Below are positions 31,765 to 42,219 of a DNA stretch of 64,000 nucleotides, piece by piece. Location: assembly GCF_047511655.1 (NCBI RefSeq), contig NC_133399.1:8745333-8809332 (forward strand), in the 5' to 3' direction. The stretch's first letter is position 1, and every line of letters begins with the position of its first letter. This DNA comes from Castor canadensis. Taxonomy: Eukaryota > Chordata > Mammalia > Rodentia > Castoridae. A program made the position numbers and the translations under genes. Below the pieces are notes generated by a model that did no database searches, was not told the DNA's origin, and saw only the letters and a program-made list of their open reading frames with translations.

Positions 31765-31960
31765 TTTGTTTTTGCGGTACTGGGGCTTGAACTCAGGGCC
31801 TCCACCTTGAGCCGCTCCACCAGCCCTTTTTGGGCATGGGTTTTTTCAAGATGGGGTCTCTTGAAGTATTTTCCTGGGTTGGCCTCAAACTGAGAGCCTC
31901 CGGCTCTCCGCCTCCTGAGTGGCTGGGATTACAGGCGTGAGCTGCCGTGCGGCTGAAAAC
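31765..31960 (-). mobile_element. B1-dID-type SINE
   Basis: GCGGTACTGGGGCTTGAACT, CCGCTCCACCAGCCCTTTTT, CTGGGATTACAGGCGTGAGC. Confidence 0.9.
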
Positions 31961-32854
31961 GCCCCAGGATTTCCCAGGGACTGGCGTGAAACCCTCGTCT
32001 GTGCACACCTGGGTACGAGGCGACAGGCCGGGGCCCGCGGGGGGAGGACGGGATTCTTGGGGTGCGGGGGCCCCTCGGGACTTGCAGGGAGAGTTTTAAA
32101 AAGGTCTGAGTGATGCAAATTCAGGCCCAGGGGGGCGAACGGAGCAGGAAAAAGAAAGTGAGCAAGGGGTCCCCACCTGGTGCCGGGCTGGGCCCACAGT
32201 GCCTCCCACTGCCACCACCACCTCTGCCCTCCGCCCAGGCCGTGAGCTGGCCTGGGACCCTGTCCCCCTGAGAGCCACTAACCAGCCACTCCTGCTGCCC
32301 CTGGTCCCTCTGGTCACCAGTCTACAGCTTGACACCTGAATGGTGTTTGTTGATTGAATAAGCGATGTCACTTTCAGTCTCTCAACAACAGGTCTAGAGG
32401 TCAGGCACACAGAATAAGCTTTGGTAAGTGGCCCCTGTCACCTCTGGGGGCCCTAAGGGGCCACTAGGGGACAGCGGGGGTAAGATGACCATGAGAGGCC
32501 CAGAGCTGTCCCTGCACACCCTGGGCTCTTTCTAAGAAGCCATGTGTGATAAGAGGCCCCAAAACAGGAACCGGGGCCGGGGTGGGGGGGGCGGGTACCG
32601 ATGCCACCACAGCTGCCGGGCCCTGGGCCACCCGGGCGGCGTCGGGGACCGCTGGGCCCAGCCTGGAAAGATCTGTGCTTTAAAAGTCATGGGCGCAGAT
32701 CCAAGGCCCCCAGGGACACCTGCCCCCCCCCCGCCCCGTCACCCGCTCGGGGACAGACCCAGCCTGCGATGAGGGGACAGGGCGGGCGGGACCCCAGCTC
32801 TCGAGGGCTTAAAAGAAGATAGAGATAAAAGCCACCATGTTATTTATTTAGGAT
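31961..32854. other. Intergenic DNA, mostly unique
   Basis: No gene was recognised. A CTCF-like CCACTAGGGGACAG (32461-32474) has one mismatch to the core, and two short G- or C-homopolymer runs lie near 32580 and 32720. Confidence 0.55.
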
Positions 32855-32935
32855 TTTTTTTTTGCAGTGGCAGGACTCGAACTCAGGGCCGGGGAAGCGC
32901 TCTCCCCACCGGGCTGCACGCGAGCGCAGTTGTGC
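32855..32935 (-). mobile_element. ID-like right half of a B1-dID SINE
   Basis: GGCAGGACTCGAACTCAGGG to CACCGGGCTGCACGCGAG; diverged. Confidence 0.65.
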
Positions 32936-33159
32936 AGCTTTCCTCGCGCAACCCAGCGCTGGCTTTCAGCACGTTCCCAGAGTTCTGCACCGTCCCCTCT
33001 GTTTCCAGAACATTCTAGGCCCCCAAAAAGAGACAAAGAGACCCCATTCCCTTCCCAGCCCCTGGCCGCCCCGCCTCTGTGGCTTTGTGTGCTCCCACCA
33101 GCGGGTGACACGCCGGTGGCCTTCACGCAGGAGCCAGGCTCAGTCACGGCCCAGTGCTG

Positions 33160-33395
33160 CCGCTTGAGTCCTCTTCACGGCTGAGTAGTACTCCAGCGCA
33201 CAGGGACCACGCTGTGTCTGTCTGTCCGTCTGGCCGTCTGGCCGTGCACGGACGCCTCTTTTGGCTCCTGTGTAGCGCAGCTGCGCGCACTGCCTGTCTT
33301 CAGATGGGGTCTCGCCAGACTCCAGCAATTCTCCCCCGCCTCGGCCCCCGGGTGGCTGGGATTACAGAAATGAGCCACCAGGGCCTGGGTGGGGC
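33160..33395 (-). mobile_element. L1 3'-end fragment and adjoining B1-like SINE
   Basis: 33160-33290 has CACGGCTGAGTAGTACTCCA (antisense L1). 33300-33395 has GGTGGCTGGGATTACAGAAA (B1-like). Confidence 0.55.
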
Positions 33396-34204
33396 TTCAG
33401 GACAGCGCTGACCCCATCCACCTTCCTCGGTCCCCATAAAATGTCCCCCGGCCTCCAGAGGGGCCTCAGTGTCCCCCAGGTCTCCTGTGGCCTCTCGCAA
33501 AAAGAAATCCCGGATTTGGAAAATAGTTGAGCGACTGCTTGTGATGTGGGTTCCTGGAGGAAGTGCTAGAACAGAAAACGGGCCCGACTGGAAAACTGGC
33601 GACACGGGATGGGGCCTGGCGAGGCTGGGGACACATGTGTCACCGCTGAAAGCCCGCCGGGGCCCCGGGATCTGAGAGCCAGTGGGGGGCCACCCGTGTC
33701 CTTGCGGCGAAACGGGGCCGGGAAGGGGACGGGGCCGGGACGCAGGCACGGCGGGTGCAAAGGCCCTGGGGCCGCTCTGCTGTCAGCCTCCGTGGAGGCC
33801 CAGCCTCGAGCCCCGAGGCAGGAGGACTGAGTGCCACACGGGTGCCTGTCCCCTCCGGCCATGGACACGGTTCTGCCGTCCCTGACCCCGGTGTCCCCAG
33901 CTCCGTCCCCCAGAAGCCACAGCCCGGGGCTGTTATCTGCCATCTGTGTGCCATGCTGGGTGCAGGTGGCTTCGGTGGCTTTGGGGACTGTCACTTCTCA
34001 GAAGCCATGGCTGACAAAAAAAAAACAAAAAAAAAAAGCCCAGCCTGGTTATCGGGGCCTCATCTGCCATCTCGGGAGATTAGTGACTCGTTGTCACCTC
34101 CCTGCCTGACCCAGTGCCTCCCGGAGGAGGGGACACCCGGGAAAGGGGCCCGGGTCAAGGCAGGCCGTGCTGTGCTCCCCGAGCCTCGGTTTACCCATCT
34201 GTGA
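33396..34204. other. Intergenic DNA, unique
   Basis: I see no gene or strong element here apart from a poly-A rich tract near 34014-34037. Confidence 0.5.
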
Positions 34205-34375
34205 AGTGGGCTGGCCTGGGGAAGCCGCCTGCAATCCCAGCCGCCGGGGAGGCAGGGGTCAGGAGGATCGTCGTCGGAGGCCGGCTCCGGGGAGAAAGGC
34301 GACACCCCCGGTGGCCGCTGCCTGGCAAGCGTGAGGTCCCGGGTTCAAATCCCAGCGCCGCCTCCGAAATTGGGG
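34205..34375 (+). mobile_element. B1-dID-type SINE
   Basis: CGGGGAGGCAGGGGTCAGGA and GTGAGGTCCCGGGTTCAAAT; GC-shifted. Confidence 0.75.
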
Positions 34376-34784
34376 AAAAACAAGAGAAGCCAAAAGGCAG
34401 AGCCGGGGTCCCCAGGAACTCGGGGGCGGAACCCAGCTGGGACACAGGAGCCGGGGCCCCTCAGATGTGGCAGTGCCACCGGGCCCTGCCCGCCCACGCG
34501 CCTGGGGTTTCCACGCCACCGTCGCTACCTGTCTCCCTGCAAAGCCACTTCCTCCTCCTCCCGCCTGGCACCGCCTGGCACCCGGCAGCCCGGGGACGGG
34601 GACCGAGTGACCCTGCGACGGGCACGAAAGCGCAGCCCGTCCTGCCTCAGTCAGGTCCGCTCCTCAGAAGGACCTCTGTCCCCGCCCTGTCCCCCGCCAC
34701 CCCTCTGTCCCCGTGACCGTGACCCCTTCTTTCCCCACGTTCCCCAGAACCACCTCCGGCCTCACACTTGAGCAGTCGGCCGGG

Positions 34785-35000
34785 CGCCGCGGCTTCCGCC
34801 TGTAATCCCAGCCGCTCGCAGGTGGAGCTCCCGTCAGCCCCGGACCCGAGCTGCGTGTTTGCAAAATCAAAGTCCGGGCCAAACAAAGTCCTCAGCGTCC
34901 CCAAGAGACGTCCCAAACCCAAATAAATAAATAAAATCCCAACCAGGACGCAAGGGACTCGACCCAGGTTCAAATCCGACCACAGGATGGTGTCTTTCCC
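34785..35000 (+). mobile_element. B1-dID-type SINE, diverged
   Basis: CCTGTAATCCCAGCCGCTCG in the left half, an (AAAT)n linker, and TCGACCCAGGTTCAAATCC in the right half. Confidence 0.6.
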
Positions 35001-35046
35001 ATGATATGCACCTGGGATTGCTGCTGTGCAAACCTGGCCAAGTGGA

Positions 35047-35057
35047 GGAGAGAGAGC

Positions 35058-35101
<44 letters not shown>

Positions 35102-35106
35102 GAGAG
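35047..35106 (+). repeat. (GA)n microsatellite
   Basis: About 60 bases of GAGA with a few C interruptions. Confidence 0.95.
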
Positions 35107-35602
35107 GCTTTTCTCCTGAGCAAAGCAAGCATGCAGCCAAGGCCAAGTTCAAAGCCACGGCCTCGAGGCAGCCAGCCCCAGCCCGGCTGCTCCTGTCATT
35201 TTTCCTGTCATTTTATTCCTGGCTCGGCTCGGGGACTTTCTGCGGCTGCCGGGGGCTCCGAGGAGGCCAGCGGGGAATGGCAGTCTCACGCCGCCCGCTC
35301 TGTCATTGTCCCAGCTTTTAATTAATAGGTGCTTCCCACAGGGCCCAAAGAGGCTGCCAGAGCCCAGGCCATCTTCGCAGGAGCCCCGGGGCCTGTGGCC
35401 GGTGACGTGTGGCAGTTGAAGTCAGTTCGGAGTTATTTGTGTCGGGCACAAAAAAATAAATAAATAAATAAAATGGAGGATTGTTTGATTTTGCCAAATA
35501 TAGCATTTGCTGGGTTTCTATAAGCACAGCCCTGATTTAAAAAAAAAAATCCCTGGATTTGGTCAAAATACAGGAAGGAATGACAATGTGTTTTGTTTTC
35601 TT

Positions 35603-35702
35603 TTTTGAGACAAGGTCTTGAGGCCGGCCTTGAACTCGAGATCCTCCCGCCTCAGCCTCCCGGGTGCTGGGATTATAAGGAGGTGCTACCAAGCCCGGCC
35701 TG
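35603..35702 (-). mobile_element. B1-type SINE monomer
   Basis: TTTGAGACAAGGTCTTGAGG and GCCTCCCGGGTGCTGGGATT. Confidence 0.85.
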
Positions 35703-35880
35703 AGTAAATGGAGCTCTGATCCATGGCACGGAGTGACAGAAGCCAGACACGAAGGCCACACGTCTGAGACCCCACTAACAGGAAATGTGCAGAGACGGAA
35801 GCAGACTCATGGCTGCCGGGGCTGGAGGAGGGACGGGAAGTGAACGCTGATCAGGATGGGGGCTCCTGGGAGGGCAGAAG
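35702..35880 (+). mobile_element. L1 3'-end fragment, sense
   Basis: GAGTGACAGAAGCCAGACAC, AACAGGAAATGTGCAGAGAC and TCATGGCTGCCGGGGCTGGA correspond in order to the sense L1 3' end. Confidence 0.6.
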
Positions 35881-37130
35881 GGACGCAATCCCGGGGGCTT
35901 CCTGGAGGAGGTGGACCCTGCAAGTGACATCCCTGGGGTCTCGCTGAAAGTCTGTCCCCGCCACCCCAGTGGGACAGCCCAGGGTTTCACTGCCTCTTTC
36001 AAGGGCTCATTTTCAGAAAGCCTTGGGAACGGGGACGAGGGACAGGACAGATTCCCGAATTCCCTCCTGGAGACTCAGTTTACCCTCGGGCCAAGGGGTG
36101 ACCTGCAGGCTGGGGTGCGGCTCAGGGGCGAGTGCAGTCCTGGCAGCCGTGTGGACCTTCCTTGGTCCCCAGCACCGCGGGGAAAATACAGAAATATAGA
36201 CGTGATGACACCATGATCCACACTGGTGCAGTCAACAACCCCAGCAACTGCACAAGCCGGGCCCATCCCCATTTGCCCATCCCATTGGGGAGGGGGTGGT
36301 CTCTTATTTCTGTCCCACCTCCCAGAAAACCAGGGCAGGTGGGGGGACAGGGTAAACGGGCAAAGTCTGCCATGTTGGGCTACGTGGCTTTGGGCCGGTC
36401 ATCAACCATCATGGCGAGGCAGGGTGGAGCACAGCTGCTCACATCATGGCCACCAGGAAGCAGAGGGAGAAGACAGGCCCTTTAGAAGGCCACGCCCCTC
36501 CAAGACCACACCCATCGAGGCCACGCCCCCCGTGACACGCCCTCGTGAGACCACGCCCCTCTTAAAAGACCACACCCGTTGAGGTTGCGCCCTCAGAAGC
36601 CACGCCCCTTTCCGGCCACACCCATCTAAGGTCATGCCCCTGTGAGGCCATGCCCCTTTGAAGATCACGTGCTTCCAAGGCCCTATTCCCCAAGGCCACG
36701 CCCCTCAAAGGCCACACCCCTTCCCAGGACACACTCGCTGAGGCCACGCCTCTTCGAGGCCACACCCCCTCGGAGACCACGCCCACCCAAGGCCACACCC
36801 TTCAAGCCATGCGCCCAACGGCCTAACTCACTCACACTAAGCCCCGCCTCTTAAAGGTCCCACCACCTTCCCATAGCTGGGGACCCAGCCATTGGGGACA
36901 CTCCAGACCCAAACTGTAGTCATCACTGTGGGTGACAAATGTGTTCGGTCATCGCTGGAACCCCAAAGCAGCCAAGAGGTGCACAAATGGGCGTGGCCAC
37001 GTGTCCATGACACTTTAAGGGACATCAGAATTTGAATGTCAAATATTCTTTTCTTTCTCATTTTCTTGTTTTGCAGCACTGGGCGTTGAACGTAATGTTA
37101 TTTTAACAGATTTTTCACTTTTTAAAAAGT
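35881..37130. other. Intergenic DNA with CACCC-box minisatellite
   Basis: Unique sequence on both sides of the 16-bp tandem array listed separately. No gene was recognised. Confidence 0.6.
36490..36814 (+). repeat. 16-bp minisatellite of KLF/CACCC boxes (about 21 units)
   Basis: A degenerate tandem array whose unit resembles AGGCCACGCCCCTTCA. Exact CCACRCCC cores start at 36490, 36506, 36521, 36551, 36570, 36600, 36616, 36696, 36712, 36760, 36777 and 36793. Degenerate units fill the intervening slots, for example near 36536, 36586, 36632, 36648, 36728, 36744 and 36807. Spacing is 14 to 19 bases, mostly 16. CCACRCCC is the consensus of KLF-family zinc fingers, KLF2 included. The array ends about 9.6 kb upstream of the KLF2 start codon. 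Confidence 0.85.
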
Positions 37131-37415
37131 CAGGGGCTGGTGGGGTGGCTCAGCAGTGAGAGCGTCTGCCTAGCGAGGGCAAGGCCCTGAGTTCAAATCC
37201 CAGCGCTGCCAAAAAAATCAAATTAAAGCCAGTGCGGTGGCTCACGCCTGTAATCCCAGCTACTCAGGAGGCAGACATCAGGAGGATCGCGGTTCGAAGC
37301 CAGGCCAGGGAAATCGTTCTCAAGCCCCTATCTCAAAAAACCCTTCACAAAAGAAGAGCTGGTGGAGTGCCTTGAGGTGAAGGCCCTGAGTTCAAACCCC
37401 AGCACCGCAAAAAAC
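37131..37415 (+). mobile_element. ID-like right half, then a full B1-dID-type SINE
   Basis: 37131-37215 reads GGGGCTGGTGGGGTGGCTCA to a poly-A. 37225-37415 begins AGCCAGTGCGGTGGCTCACG and keeps both halves, so it is a young copy. Confidence 0.92.
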
Positions 37416-38084
37416 AAAACAGAGAAAAGGCAGAGGGGGTGCAACCTGCCTCTGAGGACAGAGCTGGGGGACCCCGCTGGCCCTCCAGGGGGACAGAGTC
37501 AGAGCACTGGGAGCCAGGGGAGGGAGGGGAAGCAGCTCTGGGGACCGTGTTTCCTGTTGGGGTGACCCGCCACCTGCACCGCCATGGAGGTGACCCCCAG
37601 CACCCCGAGCGGCCGAGGCCCCCCCCCGGCTCTGAGTGGCCCCAGCCCTGCAGGCTGGTGTCCCCGTCACCCTGCGGGGAGGCCATGTGCACTTGGAGAG
37701 AGGGGCTGGGCAGGCCTCGTCCCCTTCGTCCCCGTGTCACCGTGTCACCGTCACCGCGTGGCCGGGCTGGCCTGCAGCTGCAGGACATTTCCGGACTTGA
37801 CAGCAGGCCAGGCTGCTGGAGCCGCACGGTCTCGCCGCTGTTCCTGGCCGGGCACAGGGGGGTGACACGGGGCCCGGGTAAAAATAACCCGGCTATATAA
37901 GGACAGCCGCAGCCCGGGCCGCACTCCACAGCCACCGCCGTCCGAGCAGGTGGCCCTGGGCCTGGCCGGCCGGGGAAGTCATGGCCGAGTCAAGCTCTCA
38001 AACGGAGTCACCGCTGTGGGCTGCTGAGTCCTTGTCCCCTGAGGCTGTGACACAGGCCTGGGCAGATGTGAGTCCAGCTGGGCC
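37416..38084. other. GC-rich unique DNA around an orphan promoter
   Basis: SINE-free, CpG-rich. It contains the TATA/MEF2 element at 37879-37900 and an ATG at 37981. That ATG opens an 84-codon frame which runs into a MIR, so I do not call it coding. Confidence 0.55.
37876..37900 (+). promoter_or_regulatory. Orphan promoter: MEF2-like site and TATA box
   Basis: TAAAAATAA (37879-37887) sits inside the inverted repeat GGGTAAAAATAACCC. A TATA box TATATAA lies 6 bases later at 37894-37900, followed by AGGACAGCCGCAGCC, so a start would be near 37925-37930. A MyoD-type E-box CAGCTG lies upstream near 37776. No coding gene follows. Confidence 0.5.
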
Positions 38085-38235
38085 TGGCTGGAATGCTGGT
38101 GGCCTGGGTTCGAATCCCGACTCCGACTCTTGGACCCGGGCCTCGGTTTTCTCACCTGTGAAATGGGCCCAGCGCTGGCTGGAGTGTTGTTACCGGGCCA
38201 GGAGTCATCGTCATTTCCAGGCTTGGGTTTTTTAA
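38085..38235 (+). mobile_element. MIR
   Basis: GGCCTGGGTTCGAATCCCGA, CCTCGGTTTTCTCACCTGTG and AAATGGG in order: B-box to core of a MIR. Confidence 0.8.
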
Positions 38236-38299
38236 CCCTGCTGGGAAAGGCAGGGGACCGGGCTTAACCATGGTCTCACTTGTCAGGGATTTCTGTTGG

Positions 38300-38525
38300 T
38301 TTTTTTCAATTTCTTTTTTTCCTTCTAGGTTTTTGCTTTTGGTTTTTCAGTCTAGCCCCAAACTCCTGGACTCAAGCGGCCCCCGGCCTCAGCCCCCTGA
38401 GTAGCTGGGATTATACATGCCTGGCTTGTCTGTCAAGATGGGGTCTCGCTAACTTTTGGCCTCAAACGTTGACCCTTTCAATTTCCCCCTCCTGAGCAGC
38501 TGGGATTACAGGCATCAGCTTTTAA
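38300..38525 (-). mobile_element. Two B1-like units, diverged
   Basis: CCCTGAGTAGCTGGGATTAT near 38400 and CTGAGCAGCTGGGATTACAG near 38500. Confidence 0.7.
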
Positions 38526-38534
38526 GAGACAGGG

Positions 38535-38835
38535 TCCCAGCTGGGCGCCCATGGCTCATGTCTCTAATCCCAGCTATCCAGGAGGCAGAGACCAGGAGGA
38601 TTGTGATTTGAGGCCAGATCAGCAAATAGCCAATCAAGCCCAGTACTGGCAAAAATTAATTAATTGACTAATAGTGATAAGCAGGAGAGCTAGCGCCTTC
38701 ATTCCTGGGAGAAGGTGACGTCCTTCTTCAACCCTTGCTCCCGGAGAGGGACGCCAGGCCCCCTGCGGTCATGAGGAGGAAACGAGGCTGCAGGGTCGAA
38801 GCCCTGAGTTCAAATCCCAGTCCCACCATAAAAAA
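38535..38835 (+). mobile_element. B1-like left half and a separate ID-like right half
   Basis: 38535-38660 has GGCGCCCATGGCTCATGTCT. 38785-38832 has CGAAGCCCTGAGTTCAAATC. Unrelated sequence of about 120 bases separates them. Confidence 0.65.
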
Positions 38836-39439
38836 GCCCCATCTCTGCTGCCCCCTGGCCTTGAACCTGGGGCTCCAGCGATTGTCCCCTTAGCCTCCTG
38901 GGTCACTGGACACAAGTGACGGCCACCCCACCTGGCTTAGTGTCAACTTTTTTTTTTTAATTTTCAAAACATCTCTCAACTTGGGTTCCTGCAGGAAGGT
39001 GTGGTGAGCGAGGACGCTCGGGGTCTCAGGACTCTTTGAAGGTCCCCAGCTGGCTCAGGTGACAAATGATCTAAATTTGTCATCACCCCAGGCTGCCGGG
39101 GGGCTGGGGACCGCAGGGGTGGCGGGGACAGCCGTGGACAGAGCTGCCATGGCCCCCGGGCACCACCGTCTGAGTCAGGCTTCCTCGAATTCACAGGGAG
39201 GCCGGGGCCGGAAGCGTGGCTCAGAGGGACGGTGACACACGCCAAGCCGTCACACTGCTGTCCCTCCATTCCTGGATCCAACACCCGAGGCTGAGAGAGT
39301 CAGGCAGCGTCCATGACAACACCGAGGTCACCGCCCCATGTCCACCGGGGACACCTCCACGGCCGGGTCACCAGCCGTCACAGGGGCCCAGAGGTTGGGG
39401 ACGCGTCTCTTATTTGGTACGTATTTAGAAAGTTCATAG

Positions 39440-40048
39440 TCGGGCCGGTGTCGTGCCTCACACCTGTAATCCCAGCTGTGTGGGAGGCAGAGATCAGGAG
39501 GAGCACAGTTCAAAGCCAGCCCCGGGCAAATAGTTCCTGAGGCCCCATCTCAAAAAACCATTCACAAAACAGGGCTGGTGGAGTGGCTCAGGCGAAGGCC
39601 CTGAGTTCAAACCCTAGTACCACAAAAAAAGAGAGACCCCATCTCAACCAGTAAAGCCAGGTGCAGGGTGCATCTCTGTAATCCTAGTTACATGGGAGGC
39701 ATAAATAGGAAGATTGAGTTTCAGATCGGCTGGGCATAAACGTGAGACCCTACCTCAAAATACGACCTAAAAGCAAAACAGGGCTGGCGGAGTGGCTCAG
39801 CTGATCCAGCACCAGCCTAGTGACTGTGAGGCCCTGAGTTCAAATCCCAGTATCACCAAAAAGTCCACTGCTGCCAAGCAAAACCTCACATGAACCTGGG
39901 CCTCCTGTGCTCTACTGTGAAGGGTTTTTTCGAGATGGGGGGGTCTCACAAACTATTTGCTGGGGGCTGGCCTCGAACCGTGATCCTCCTGATGTCTGCC
40001 TCCTGAGTAGCTGGGATTACAGGCGTGAGCCACCGCGCCCGGCTCTAC
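39440..40048 (+). mobile_element. Three B1-dID-type SINEs (two forward, one reverse)
   Basis: 39440-39632 (+) starts GGGCCGGTGTCGTGCCTCAC. 39650-39865 (+) is a diverged dimer ending AGTTCAAATCCCAGTATCAC. 39915-40048 is on the minus strand and ends in a young-looking CTGGGATTACAGGCGTGAGC. Confidence 0.85.
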
Positions 40049-40059
40049 ACGGGCTTTCG

Positions 40060-40620
40060 TTCACTGCAAGGAACGCACCAGCGACGGCCTTTTATGTAGA
40101 GGTCCGGCCCTCCGCAGCTCACGCGGGGAAGCAGCCTGGCTTAAGTTGGGGCTGTGCCTCAGTTTCCCCCTTGTGCGAGGAAGAGTGGAAAGACCCTGCC
40201 CGACTGGCTCACGGCAGGCCTTCGGCGACCCCTAGCTTTCACCCTCGTCCCGCCAGCTCACACAAGTGGCCATTTTACTCTCAGGCCTCTGACGTCTATT
40301 TCGGGAGAGGAAAGGAGGAAAACAGCTCGGCCCGATTCACATGTTTCCAAAAACTGCGTTTTCAGTGGAAAAAAAGTCTGGGGTTTTTTTTTTGGTTTTT
40401 TGGGGTTTTTTTACAGTCTTAAGAAAACCCTGACTGTTAAGCCGGGGTCTGCCGTACACGGGAGGCTATTTTTAGTGCCTGGGGACACACACTCCTGTAA
40501 TTTGGGAAGAGAAGGGTGGCTGTGTCCCCGTCCCCAGGGGACACAGCCGTGTGTACAGAAGCCGCCTAAAATATTTCAGGACATTCCTGCACAGGGCGGC
40601 AGACATCACCGTCCAGGCGG
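40060..40620 (+). promoter_or_regulatory. Candidate KLF2 upstream enhancer (MEF2, TEAD, CRE-like)
   Basis: A repeat-free 0.55-kb stretch about 6 kb upstream of KLF2. It holds a perfect MEF2 site CTATTTTTAG (40466-40475), a TEAD/MCAT core ACATTCCT near 40580-40587 beside an AT-rich TAAAATATTT, a CRE-like TGACGTC near 40290, and GGAA (ETS) cores at 40300-40330. MEF2 is an established activator of KLF2 in endothelium. The enhancer role is inference. Confidence 0.4.
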
Positions 40621-40664
40621 GGAGCAGGGAGGGGACGGAGAACATTTGAAGAGTTCAAAATGGC

Positions 40665-41015
40665 TCGAAGCTGGGCATGGCTGCGCCTGCCTGTAATCCC
40701 AGCCTCCCGAGACCAGGAGGACGCGGTTCAACGCAGGCAATCCCATCTCAACCAGCACATTGAGGGTGGCGGGGTGCTCCTGTAATCCCGGCCACTCGGC
40801 GGGGCACCTCGGGGGCAGCAGAGGGAGGACAGGGGAGTCAGGCGCTGGCCGGGTCCCCATCCTCCCCGAGGCCAGCGATGAGGGGACTCCAGCCGTAGCT
40901 GTCACCAACCATCCACGGGGACACGTGGGTCACCTCCTCCTTCTCTGTCGTTCTGTGCCACGCCGCCTCCTGCTGGCGGCCGGGATTACAGGCGTGCCCC
41001 ACCACGCCCGCTCCA
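40665..41015. mobile_element. B1-like SINE (+) and, further on, a B1 (-)
   Basis: 40665-40760 has GCCTGTAATCCCAGCCTCCC on the plus strand. 40925-41015 has GGCCGGGATTACAGGCGTGC on the minus strand. The second contains a reverse CTCF-like core at 40965-40976. Confidence 0.65.
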
Positions 41016-42219
41016 TTCCGCTCACGCCGGAGGCGGCTGCACACACGGGGCCGATTGTGTACCTCATCTGAAAAAGGGTCACACGGGCATTTGTGGGGCG
41101 CCTGCTGCATGCCGGGCCCCCCGGAAGCAGCGGCAATGGGGACCCTGTCACTTTGGGCAGCCAGGTCGGGGAGCGACAGGTGGGCGGCCATGGACCCAGG
41201 GCCCATCGGTCGGGGAGGTGTGTGGGGCCCCTGGCACCTCCCAGAGCAGGGACGGGGCTCTGTCCTTGTCCTGAAAGCCGGGGAGCCGTGTGCATCGGGG
41301 ACAGACATCTGTGCCCTGAAATCCTGGCTGTCACCCGCCATGGCCTCAAGATCCCCCCAAACACTGGCCACTGGGGACATGGGGTGTCCCCAGAGCCCCC
41401 GAGCCAGATTCGCCGTGGACTGTGTCATTTTGGCTAGTTTTGTCCCCAAAGGGTGCGGGTGGCATTGTGCCTACCGGCCACACGGGGACCCGGTGTCACT
41501 CGGTGTCACACACGGCAGCCACGGTGTGCCACGGGACGAAGGCGTCGGGTTATCTGGGACCAAACCCTCCATGGTCGCAAATCCATCAGCCGGCCTGCTG
41601 CCACCTTTCCACGTGTCCCCTTTGGGCTCGATGACAAAAGCCAGTGGTCACCGGGAGGCCCTGCTCTCAGCTGTGGCCCCGGGGACACAGCTCTCACGAC
41701 ATGGAACCACCGTCTTGGAAGGAGGGACACTGCAGATGTCCCTACAGATGGGGACACGGGGACAAGGCCACCCTGCCCCCATGTAGATCTGTCCAGTGGC
41801 CATCTGAGTGTCCTCTGAGTGTCCCTGTCTCCCCGGTCCCCAGCCTCACAGGGGTGAGGTGGACACTCAGGTCACTCTGACCTTTCATACGATCCCAATT
41901 CCTGTGGGCTGGTGTCCGCCCACACCTGGTGCAAACCCTCGAGTGCGGGGGACCAGGCCTCAGGTGTGGTCACAATTACGTAGGTGACGCTCTGAGGCAA
42001 AGGCGGAACTGAAGGCCCACGTCAGTCAGTTCGTTCCCAGTCCACTGGGAGGGTGGCCCCGCTGGGTGGGCCTGGCCTAGTCAGGTGAGTGCTTGGACGG
42101 CAGCGGTGCGCTGCGGCTCCTGTGTCGGAGCGGAATGAGTTTTGCTTATCGCGAAGGAAGCCGTGGGGTGGAGCCGAGTTCCTCAGCACACGAACAGACT
42201 CGCAAGCGCACCCTCGGCA
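41016..42219. other. Intergenic DNA, unique
   Basis: 1.2 kb of GC-rich sequence without recognisable repeats or genes. The open frames (up to 243 codons) match nothing I know. Confidence 0.5.

Noticed and set aside
37981-38235. 84-codon frame just after the orphan TATA box
   Set aside because: More than half of it is a MIR element (GGTTCGAATCCC, AAATGGG), and the frame ends in unrelated repeat-like sequence, so coding is very unlikely.
41055-41786. 243-codon plus-strand frame in unique DNA
   Set aside because: Composition is not protein-like, no family is recognised, and overlapping frames are similarly open.
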